This document shows positions 1-5,751 of a DNA stretch of 7,185 nt, piece by piece. The stretch is from contig JAUWLN010000087.1 of the NCBI GenBank assembly GCA_030613665.1, positions 1 through 7,185 on the forward strand. Reading direction: 5' to 3'. The stretch is from Dehalococcoidia bacterium (GTDB lineage: Bacteria; Chloroflexota; Dehalococcoidia; Dehalococcoidales; RBG-16-60-22). Below the pieces are notes generated by a model, which was not told where the DNA came from, made no database searches, and saw only the letters and a list, made by a program, of their open reading frames with translations. Every line of letters begins with the position of its first letter. The first letter of the stretch is position 1. The position numbers and the translations under genes were made by a program.

Positions 1-1
1 C

Positions 2-61
2 AGCCGCGAGAAGCGGATTCCTTAACCCCTCAGGCGGCGCCCCGGTAACGGCGGTGAAATC
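2..61 (+). other. uvrA: Upstream uvrA coding remnant with in-frame stop
   Basis: Reading in the same frame as the gene that follows, this stretch gives SREKRIP, then a TAA stop at 23-25, then PLRRRPGNGGEIV, which joins directly to the recognised UvrA ATPase domain. From memory of the family, UvrA proteins have a similar linker here (IP-x-P-x-x-RR followed by a Gly/Asn-rich turn), so homology continues through the stop without a frame change. This points to a single-base nonsense change (TAA is one step from TTA, CAA, AAA, GAA or TCA) or to a base error near a sequence end. The other two forward frames do not give a better match. Confidence 0.7.
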
Positions 62-1081
62 GTGGGCAGGGGGGCGTGGCAGAATAACCTGAAAAGTATC
101 GATGTCCATATCCCGCTGGGCAAATTTGTTTGCATTACCGGTGTCTCCGGCAGTGGCAAAAGCACTCTTATTGACGAGATACTGTACCGGAAGATGGCCC
201 AGGTTTTCTATCGTTCGAGGGAGAGGGCTGGCGACTGTGATGAAATCATTGGTATGGAGTATCTCGATAAAGTGGTCAATATTGACCAGTCGCCGATTGG
301 CCGGACGCCGCGGAGCAATCCGGCTACCTATACCGGTACATTTACGCCGGTTCGCGAGCTTTTTGCCACCGTTCCCGAGGCCCGGATGAGGGGCTATGCG
401 CCGGGTCGCTTCTCTTTCAACGTGAAGGGCGGCCGCTGCGAGGCCTGTCGTGGGGAGGGGTTTATCCAAATTGAGATGCAGTTCCTGCCTGACGTCACCG
501 TCCCCTGCGAGGTGTGCAAGGGCCAGCGCTATAACCGAGAGGCTCTGGAGATACGGTTCAAGGGTAAAAATATCGCCGAAGTTCTCGATATGACGGTGGA
601 GCAGGCGCTCGCCTTCTTTACCAACTTTCCCAAGGTGAAAAACAAGCTTCAGACATTGCGGGACGTGGGGTTGGGATATATCCACCTCGGACAGCCGGCG
701 CCGACGCTCTCCGGCGGCGAGGCACAGAGGGTGAAGCTGTCCACTGAGCTATCGCGCCGCGCTACCGGAAAAACGCTCTATATCCTTGATGAACCAACCA
801 CCGGCCTTTCCTTTGAGGACGTGGCAGCGTTACTGACGGTGTTGCAGCGACTTGTCGATACCGGTAATACGGTGGTGGTCATTGAGCACCACCTGGACGT
901 TATCAAGAACGCGGATTATATCGTCGACCTTGGCCCCGGCGCCGGGGACCTGGGGGGATACGTGGTCGCCACCGGAACTCCGGAGGCGATAACGCGGGTA
1001 AAAAATTCAGCCACCGGACATTATCTGAGCAAAGTACTGGATAGGGATGTTGCGCCGGTCCTTACTGATAAATCGGTATAA
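62..1081 (+). CDS. uvrA: UvrA, C-terminal ABC ATPase half (excinuclease ABC subunit A, partial)
   Basis: UvrA is the damage-sensing dimeric ATPase of nucleotide excision repair; it loads UvrB at lesions in the cytoplasm. Full-length UvrA is about 940 residues and only the second ABC module is visible. Counting from the GTG at 62, the Walker A motif GVSGSGKS is at 27-34, the zinc module at CEAC 126-129 and CEVC 149-152, the ABC signature LSGGEAQR at 216-223, Walker B (ILDEP) at 241-245 and the switch His at 276. IDQSPIGRTPRSNPATYTG and the GRFSFN segment are family hallmarks. GTG 62 is only the first possible start after the in-frame TAA at 23-25: homology extends upstream, so it is probably not the native start and no ribosome-binding site supports it. 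Either the gene is a nonsense-disrupted uvrA or the stop is a sequence error. Two usually conserved positions differ: Ser250 where His is usual in TTGLH, and His277 where Asn is usual in EHN. The C-terminus is complete, with TAA at 1079-1081. Confidence 0.95.
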   Translation: MGRGAWQNNLKSIDVHIPLGKFVCITGVSGSGKSTLIDEILYRKMAQVFYRSRERAGDCDEIIGMEYLDKVVNIDQSPIGRTPRSNPATYTGTFTPVRELFATVPEARMRGYAPGRFSFNVKGGRCEACRGEGFIQIEMQFLPDVTVPCEVCKGQRYNREALEIRFKGKNIAEVLDMTVEQALAFFTNFPKVKNKLQTLRDVGLGYIHLGQPAPTLSGGEAQRVKLSTELSRRATGKTLYILDEPTTGLSFEDVAALLTVLQRLVDTGNTVVVIEHHLDVIKNADYIVDLGPGAGDLGGYVVATGTPEAITRVKNSATGHYLSKVLDRDVAPVLTDKSV

Positions 1082-1099
1082 TTCGGTGCCAGATTCGCA

Positions 1100-1129
1100 T
1101 TGATGGTTCATGGCCTGAACTGTTATTAT
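1100..1129 (+). promoter_or_regulatory. Possible sigma70 promoter for the HD gene (overlaps a weak hairpin)
   Basis: TTGATG (1100-1105) and TATTAT (1124-1129) are separated by 18 bases, giving a fair -35/-10 match that would start transcription near 1136, a few bases before the AGGAG at 1143-1147. The same bases can also fold: GTTCA (1106-1110) pairs with TGAAC (1116-1120) around a 5-base loop, extendable through A-U and G-U pairs, and is followed by TTATTATT, which could be a weak uvrA terminator. The 72-base uvrA-HD gap holds nothing else I can name. Confidence 0.3.
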
Positions 1130-1153
1130 TAGGTATGTAAAGAGGAGTGATGT

Positions 1154-1705
1154 ATGGACCGGGAAGAGGCGCTTGATTCAATACGGGCCAATGTAGAAAA
1201 CGAGAACCTGATAAAGCACATGCTGGCTGCCGAGGCCATCATGCGGGCACTGGCCAGGCATTTTGGCGAGGATGAGGCGGAGTGGGGTCTCGCCGGGTTG
1301 CTGCATGATATCGATGTGGAGCTGACCGATAATGATATGAGCGCTCATAGCCGGCTCGGTGCCGACCTGGCGCGGGAGCTTGGCGCTAGCGAAGCCGTAG
1401 CTCACGCTATACTGGCCCACAATCAGCGGCACGGCGCCTCTCTGGAGTCCAGGCTTGATAAAGCATTGTTCTGCACCGACCCTCTCACCGGTCTTATTAC
1501 TGCTGCGGTACTGGTTCGTCCCGATAAGAAACTGGCAGGGTTGGAAGCGAGTTCGATAGAAAAGAGGTTCAAAGAGAAAGGTTTTGCCGCCGGGGCCAAC
1601 CGGGAGCAGATAGCACGATGCGTTGATATTGGGCTGGAACTCGATGAGTTTATCGGCCTGGGCCTGGAGGCGATGAAGCAGGTTGCAGCGAAGTTGGGCC
1701 TGTAA
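1154..1705 (+). CDS. HD-domain metal-dependent phosphohydrolase, HDIG-like (COG2316 type), substrate unknown
   Basis: This 183-residue soluble protein belongs to the HD hydrolase superfamily, whose members use one or two metal ions to cleave phosphate esters, often of nucleotides. Probable metal ligands are His22 (in LIKHML), the His51-Asp52 pair (in GLLHDID), His84 and His89 (in AHAILAHN) and Asp109 (in CTDPLTGLI). The DPLTGLI segment, the VRPDKKL stretch and the KRFKEKGFAAGANREQI tail match the small family I remember as COG2316, for which I know no established substrate; its length is also typical. The ATG has a good AGGAG six bases upstream (1143-1147). No signal peptide or membrane segment is seen. 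It may be co-transcribed with uvrA or use its own weak promoter. Its stop lies 3 bp from the stop of the convergent sbcC-like gene. Family assignment is firm; function in the cell is not known. Confidence 0.88.
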   Translation: MDREEALDSIRANVENENLIKHMLAAEAIMRALARHFGEDEAEWGLAGLLHDIDVELTDNDMSAHSRLGADLARELGASEAVAHAILAHNQRHGASLESRLDKALFCTDPLTGLITAAVLVRPDKKLAGLEASSIEKRFKEKGFAAGANREQIARCVDIGLELDEFIGLGLEAMKQVAAKLGL

Positions 1706-1708
1706 TGG

Positions 1709-4279
1709 CTAGTTTATCGATAGCGTTGAGCCTTCGCCCGTTTTAACCACGTCAATGCGGGTGGGGAAGGCGTCCCTTAAATCCTCAATGTGGGTAATTA
1801 CCAGTATCATCTCGAAATCATCCTGGATGGAATTAATCGCTTCTTTCAGTTTCTCGATGCCGGTGCTGTCCTGTGTACCGACGCCTTCATCGATAATCAG
1901 CGTGGGCAGCGGTGCTCCGGCCCGCCTGGCCAGCAGCCTGGACAGCGCAATGCGGATGGCAAAGTCAATGCGAAACGCCTCGCCGCCGCTGAACATTTCG
2001 TAGTTCCTGGTGCCGAGTTCATCGGAAATGGTGATGTCAAGGGTCTCCACGACGTCGCCCTTCTTGGTCTCCCGCTGCGTCTCAAATTTGGCGTGCATGC
2101 GGTTATCTGTCATCCGTCCGAGGAGGCGGTTGGCCTCAACTTCAATCTCCGGGAGTGCCATTTCAATGAGCAACGCCTGTATGCCGCCCTTGCCGAAGGC
2201 TCTGGCCAATTCCCGGAAAATGCTCTCCTCTTTTCCTGATTGAGCCAGCGCTTTTTCCTTCTCCTTTTGTCTCTTCTCCAGTTCAGCACAGCGCTGCAGT
2301 CTGGCTTTAACAGTCCACAATGCTTCCTGCGCCTGTTTTCTCTGCTGCTCTATCTCCCGGTATTCGTTTTCGGCGTCAGTTATCTCGGCGGTGAGCCGGG
2401 GCAGGACTTCGAGCTCTCTGGCCAGCTCTTCTCTTTTCAGGCTATCAGACTCAGCGTTCTTCCGCAGCTCTCCGGCGTGAGTTTCCGCCTGTGACATCGC
2501 CGCCTTCTCCTGGGCGATAAGCCGGTCGGCTTCTTCCAGCTTACGCATGGGGGTTTCATATTCTTCCAGTTCGGTTAGTTGCTGTCTCAGTTGCTCATGC
2601 TGCGCGGCGTCGTAACCGAGCGTGTCCAGTTGCTGTTCTACCTCTTCCAGTGCCATCTGTTCCTGGCGGGCGAATTCCTTTTTCGCCAGCTGCTGTTCAA
2701 CCCCGGATAATGTGGTTCTTTCCACAGCCAGCTGGTTTTTGGCGTCGGCGGCTTCATTTGCCTCTTTGTTGAGGACGCTGGCCTGGCTCTGCAGGGCTAC
2801 TTTCTCCTGGTTCAGTTGCGTCTCCAGGCTGGTGACTTCTCCGCTCAGTGACATGAGTTCATTTCTTTTCCGGTCAATCTCGGCCTGGTGCGACGTCAGC
2901 GCATTGTTTTTATTCTGTTTCTCGGTGACATATTTCGATTCAATGAGTTTCAGGCCTTCGGTGCCAAGTTCCGTCTCGCAGAGGGGGCATTTGGCTTCTG
3001 TCTGTGTGGCCAGAAGGTCGGTTTTCTCCGCGAGTTCTTTCAGTTCCCGTTCCAACTGGCTTATGTTTGATTCCAGGTAGTTGACCGTCGTCTGCAGCTC
3101 CTGGACGGTTTGTTTTTTCTGGCGCAGTGATTCTTCATTCTCGGTCAGCCGGCCCAGCTTTGCTTGTAGCTGCTGCATCTGCCCCTGTTTCCGGGTGAAA
3201 TCGGCTATTTTACTCTCCAGGGCCCTGACCCGCTCCTGTGCCAGGGCGTGCTCCGTGAGCAGGTTCTGGCTGGCCTCCTTGATTCTGCTTTCCAGTTGAG
3301 CTTTCTGCTTCTCCAGGTTCACCGACTGGCGGAACTTCTGGTCGAGACCGTCAAAGCGCTTTTTGGCCTCGCTGTACTGTGTGTAACCCGATTCTATAAC
3401 GTCGCGCCGGGCAATGAGCGCTTCATACTCTTGGACGCTTGATTGAAGCCGGGCTATCTGTCCCTTGAACGCTTCCAGGTTCTTGTTTCGTTCTTCTATG
3501 ACTACTTCCAGCTGGTCGAGCTGGGCCTTCTTTTTCTCCAGCGTACCTTTTTGCTGGCGCAGCTCATCGAGTTTCGACTCTTTTTCTCTGGCGATTTCTT
3601 CGACCCCGGAGAGGGCATGCTGAGCTTCCTCCATCTCTGCCTCGTAGGCCGGCTTCAGGGCCAGCTCATCGCTGATGTCCCGCAGCGTACTTTCCAGCTG
3701 CGCTTTCTCAAGTTCCTGATGCCGGGCAAGCTCTCTGGCTTTATCCTCGAGCTGGTCGTAATAGTCAAGCCCCAGTATACTGGCCAGCACCTCTTTGCGC
3801 TCGGCGGGGCGTTTGGTGGTGAACTCATCGGCATGGCCCTGGCGCAGAAACGCGCTGTTGACGAAGGTATCATAGTCCATATGCAAGGTGCCGGTGATTT
3901 TCTGCTGCGTCTGGGCGATGCTGTTGCCGGAAATCGACTTAAAGCCGCCGTCGACGGCAATCTGGAATTCCAGTGCTGACTGCCCGGCGCTGCTGGCTTT
4001 TCTGGGCTTGGCGCGCTTGCGGATAATGCGGTACGGATGCTCCCCGACGGCGAAGTCGAACTCCACCTCCATCTCCTTCTCACCGGCGTGAACGAGGTCG
4101 TCATCGCTCCTGGCCCGGGCCTTTCCCCAGAGCGCCCAGGTCATGGCGTCAATCAGCGCTGATTTGCCGTTGCCGTTGTCTCCAGAAAGGCAGGCGGTGT
4201 GGATGCCGTCGAAGGAAAGCGGCGGCACGTTTTCGCGATAGCACATGAAGTTGCGCATCTTGAGGCTGAGGGGAATCAT
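1709..4279 (-). CDS. sbcC: SbcC/Rad50-type SMC-like ATPase with zinc hook
   Basis: SbcC/Rad50 is the ATPase of the SbcCD (Mre11-Rad50) complex, which opens DNA hairpins and processes double-strand ends in the nucleoid. In this 856-residue protein the N-terminal ATPase lobe carries Walker A GDNGNGKS at 33-40 and a Q-loop at Gln147 (FLRQG). A long charged coiled coil (about 180-690) is split by the zinc hook Cys431-Pro-Leu-Cys434. The C-terminal lobe has the signature SGGEA at 764-768, Walker B LIIDE at 794-798 and a switch His at 830 (ITH). The hook and head layout separate it from true SMC proteins and from RecN. It is shorter than E. coli SbcC (1048) and closer to archaeal Rad50 in size. The ATG at 4279 is preceded by GGAG (4287-4290) with a 7-base gap, and MIPLSLKMRNFMCY fits the usual Rad50 N-terminus. 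The nuclease partner SbcD/Mre11 is not in the window: the neighbours are divergent ffh upstream and the convergent HD gene downstream. All catalytic motifs are intact. Confidence 0.93.
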   Translation of the reverse strand: MIPLSLKMRNFMCYRENVPPLSFDGIHTACLSGDNGNGKSALIDAMTWALWGKARARSDDDLVHAGEKEMEVEFDFAVGEHPYRIIRKRAKPRKASSAGQSALEFQIAVDGGFKSISGNSIAQTQQKITGTLHMDYDTFVNSAFLRQGHADEFTTKRPAERKEVLASILGLDYYDQLEDKARELARHQELEKAQLESTLRDISDELALKPAYEAEMEEAQHALSGVEEIAREKESKLDELRQQKGTLEKKKAQLDQLEVVIEERNKNLEAFKGQIARLQSSVQEYEALIARRDVIESGYTQYSEAKKRFDGLDQKFRQSVNLEKQKAQLESRIKEASQNLLTEHALAQERVRALESKIADFTRKQGQMQQLQAKLGRLTENEESLRQKKQTVQELQTTVNYLESNISQLERELKELAEKTDLLATQTEAKCPLCETELGTEGLKLIESKYVTEKQNKNNALTSHQAEIDRKRNELMSLSGEVTSLETQLNQEKVALQSQASVLNKEANEAADAKNQLAVERTTLSGVEQQLAKKEFARQEQMALEEVEQQLDTLGYDAAQHEQLRQQLTELEEYETPMRKLEEADRLIAQEKAAMSQAETHAGELRKNAESDSLKREELARELEVLPRLTAEITDAENEYREIEQQRKQAQEALWTVKARLQRCAELEKRQKEKEKALAQSGKEESIFRELARAFGKGGIQALLIEMALPEIEVEANRLLGRMTDNRMHAKFETQRETKKGDVVETLDITISDELGTRNYEMFSGGEAFRIDFAIRIALSRLLARRAGAPLPTLIIDEGVGTQDSTGIEKLKEAINSIQDDFEMILVITHIEDLRDAFPTRIDVVKTGEGSTLSIN

Positions 4280-4288
4280 TTAAGAACT

Positions 4289-4306
4289 CCAGATGGTTTC
4301 ATCTGG
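4289..4306 (-). promoter_or_regulatory. Perfect 7-bp hairpin/dyad in the sbcC leader, overlapping its ribosome-binding site
   Basis: CCAGATG (4289-4295) and CATCTGG (4300-4306) are exact inverted copies around a 4-base loop (GTTT on the plus strand, AAAC in the sbcC mRNA). In the mRNA the 3' arm ends with the first two bases of the GGAG ribosome-binding site (4287-4290). The stem could therefore limit translation initiation, stabilise the 5' end, or, as DNA, act as an operator just downstream of the proposed -10. It is not followed by a T-run on either strand, so it does not look like a terminator. Confidence 0.55.
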
Positions 4307-4311
4307 TAACT

Positions 4312-4320
4312 ATTTTAGCA
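4312..4320 (-). promoter_or_regulatory. Extended -10 promoter element for the sbcC-like gene
   Basis: On the minus strand the sequence reads TGCTAAAAT: TG at 4320-4319, one base, then TAAAAT at 4317-4312, five of six matches to TATAAT with the extended TG. No good -35 hexamer lies 16-18 bases upstream, as is common for extended -10 promoters. Transcription would start near 4305, at the first bases of the hairpin at 4306-4289. Confidence 0.35.
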
Positions 4321-4344
4321 TAATACGGCGGGGTAGTTGTTCTT

Positions 4345-4371
4345 TGGCAGGGGATAATATTTTAACTGCCA
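4345..4371. repeat. Inverted repeat TGGCAG-N15-CTGCCA in the divergent control region
   Basis: TGGCAG (4345-4350) and CTGCCA (4366-4371) are exact inverted copies flanking a 15-base AT-rich spacer. The dyad ends 10 bases upstream of the ffh -35 hexamer, a position where an activator or a shared regulator of the two divergent genes could bind. Six-base arms at this spacing can arise by chance, so this is only a candidate site. Confidence 0.25.
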
Positions 4372-4380
4372 GCGGACTGC

Positions 4381-4410
4381 TTGACGCCCGGACAAATCCC
4401 CAACTAGAAT
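4381..4410 (+). promoter_or_regulatory. Strong sigma70-type promoter of ffh, predicted to give a leaderless mRNA
   Basis: TTGACG (4381-4386) and TAGAAT (4405-4410) each match the consensus at five of six positions and are 18 bases apart. Transcription should start around 4417-4420, and the ffh ATG begins at 4420. The mRNA would then have a leader of zero to about three bases. No purine-rich ribosome-binding site precedes the ATG, which fits leaderless initiation. Confidence 0.65.
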
Positions 4411-4419
4411 GAACTGTAT

Positions 4420-5748
4420 ATGTTTGAAGTTCTCAGTGAAAAGTTAGGCAAGGTTTTCCGCGCCCTCGGCAATAAGGGAAAGCTGACGGAACAGGACATC
4501 GATGAGGGCCTGCGTCAGGTGCGCCTGGCGCTGCTGGAAGCTGATGTCAATTTCAAAGTGGTCAAGGACTTCGTCGCCCGGGTGCGGGAGAGAGCCATCG
4601 GCGCGGAGGTGATGCAGAGCCTGACCCCCGGCCAGCAGGTGGTTAAAATCGTCAATGAGGAAATTGTGGCCACGCTCGGTAACGAGCCGGGGCGATTAAA
4701 CACCTCTGGCCAGCCGCCTTATGTGGCGATGCTGGTCGGGCTTCAGGGCAGCGGCAAGACCACCACCGCCGCCAAGCTGGCCCTGCATCTAAAACATTCC
4801 GGCCAGAAACCTTTGCTGGTGGCGGCGGACAACCGGCGTCCGGCGGCTATCGAACAGCTGGTCACGCTGGGAAACCAGCTGGACATTCCGGTATACAGTG
4901 AAGGCACCGATGTGTCCAGCAAGGACATCTGTGCTCATGCTCTGGCCAGGGCGAAATCGCTGGCGGCTACCTGGGTGGTGGTGGACACGGCGGGCCGACT
5001 TCACATCGATGAGGAAATGATGAAGGAGCTGGCCGAGGTGAAAAAGGCGTTGCATCCGGCGGAAGTGCTGCTGGTGGTCGACGCCATGACCGGCCAGGAC
5101 GCGGTGCGCAGCGCCGAGGATTTTAACTCTCGGGTGAGTCTCACTGGACTCGTCCTGACCAAGATGGATGGTGATGCCCGGGGTGGGGCCGCTCTTTCCA
5201 TACGCTGGGTGAGCGGTGTGCCCATAAAATTCATCGGCATTGGCGAGAAGGCGGACGCCCTGGAGCCATTTTACCCCGGCCGCCTGGCGTCGCGCATTCT
5301 GGGAATGGGTGATATGCTTACCTTCATTGAAAAGGCGGAGACGGCATTCGACCAGCGGCAGGCCGAGGAACTGAAAAAGAAGGTGGAGACGTCCGGTTTC
5401 GACCTGAATGATTTCCTGTCGCAGTTCCAGACCGTGAAAAATATGGGGCCGGTGGGCCAGCTGCTGGACATGCTGCCCGGCGTGTCCAAGCTTGCCGCCA
5501 GACTCCCCGAAGGTACCGAAGAGAAGCAGCTGAAGAAAGTGGAGGCGATGATACTCTCCATGACCTCGCAGGAACGGAAAAGCCCGGCAATCATTGGGGG
5601 AAGCCGGCGGCGGCGCATTGCCCGAGGGAGTGGCGTGCAGCCCCACGATGTGAACCAGCTGCTGAACCAGTTCCAGCAGATGCAGAAGCTCATGAAGATG
5701 GGGGTCAAGGGAAAGCTGCCCAAAAACCTGATGGGGATGTTCGGCTAG
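4420..5748 (+). CDS. ffh: Ffh (SRP54), signal recognition particle GTPase
   Basis: Ffh binds SRP RNA and the signal sequences of nascent membrane and secreted proteins and, with its receptor FtsY, delivers ribosomes to the SecYEG translocon. All three domains are present in 442 residues (E. coli Ffh is 453). The helical N domain is at about 1-90. The G domain has G1 GLQGSGKTT 107-115, G2 DNRRPAA 137-143, G3 DTAGR 189-193, G4 TKMD 247-250 and G5 GIGEK 273-277. The methionine-rich M domain (about 320-440) carries the RNA-binding segment SRRRRIARGSG at 395-405. The G2 motif has Arg at residue 139 where many bacteria have Tyr (DxYRPAA); I believe this variant occurs in Chloroflexota. The start is fixed by the family N-terminus (MFExLSEKLxKVF). 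No ribosome-binding site is present and the promoter abuts the ATG, so the mRNA is probably leaderless. The gene is divergent from the sbcC-like gene (140-bp gap) and convergent with rpoD (3-bp gap). Confidence 0.97.
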   Translation: MFEVLSEKLGKVFRALGNKGKLTEQDIDEGLRQVRLALLEADVNFKVVKDFVARVRERAIGAEVMQSLTPGQQVVKIVNEEIVATLGNEPGRLNTSGQPPYVAMLVGLQGSGKTTTAAKLALHLKHSGQKPLLVAADNRRPAAIEQLVTLGNQLDIPVYSEGTDVSSKDICAHALARAKSLAATWVVVDTAGRLHIDEEMMKELAEVKKALHPAEVLLVVDAMTGQDAVRSAEDFNSRVSLTGLVLTKMDGDARGGAALSIRWVSGVPIKFIGIGEKADALEPFYPGRLASRILGMGDMLTFIEKAETAFDQRQAEELKKKVETSGFDLNDFLSQFQTVKNMGPVGQLLDMLPGVSKLAARLPEGTEEKQLKKVEAMILSMTSQERKSPAIIGGSRRRRIARGSGVQPHDVNQLLNQFQQMQKLMKMGVKGKLPKNLMGMFG

Positions 5749-5751
5749 TTC

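Noticed and set aside
1715..1722. TATCGATA palindrome at the 3' end of the sbcC-like gene
   Set aside because: An 8-bp palindrome inside codons, with no loop or T-run; expected by chance.
2200..3750. Repetitive-looking sequence rich in ctcctg/ttccag/cagctg words
   Set aside because: It reflects Glu/Gln/Leu/Lys-rich heptads of the coiled-coil arms, not a DNA repeat; no exact tandem or dispersed unit was seen.
3443..3979. 178-codon plus-strand open frame inside the sbcC-like gene
   Set aside because: It is antisense to intact N-terminal coding sequence of the ATPase, with no ribosome-binding site or recognisable domain. The other plus-strand frames at 1790-3299 are rejected for the same reason.
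4289..4306. The hairpin as an SOS (LexA) box
   Set aside because: CCAGATG-N4-CATCTGG fits neither the CTGT-N8-ACAG nor the GAAC-N4-GTTC type LexA site, so SOS control of the sbcC-like gene is not supported by this element.
4353..4360. GATAATAT as a second -10 element for ffh
   Set aside because: No acceptable -35 hexamer lies 15-19 bases upstream, and the promoter at 4381-4410 is much better placed and closer to consensus.
4789..5646. 285-codon open frame on the minus strand inside ffh
   Set aside because: It lies wholly antisense to an intact, strongly conserved ffh. Its translation is rich in His, Gln, Arg and Leu and resembles no family I know; it is a by-product of GC-rich codon use.
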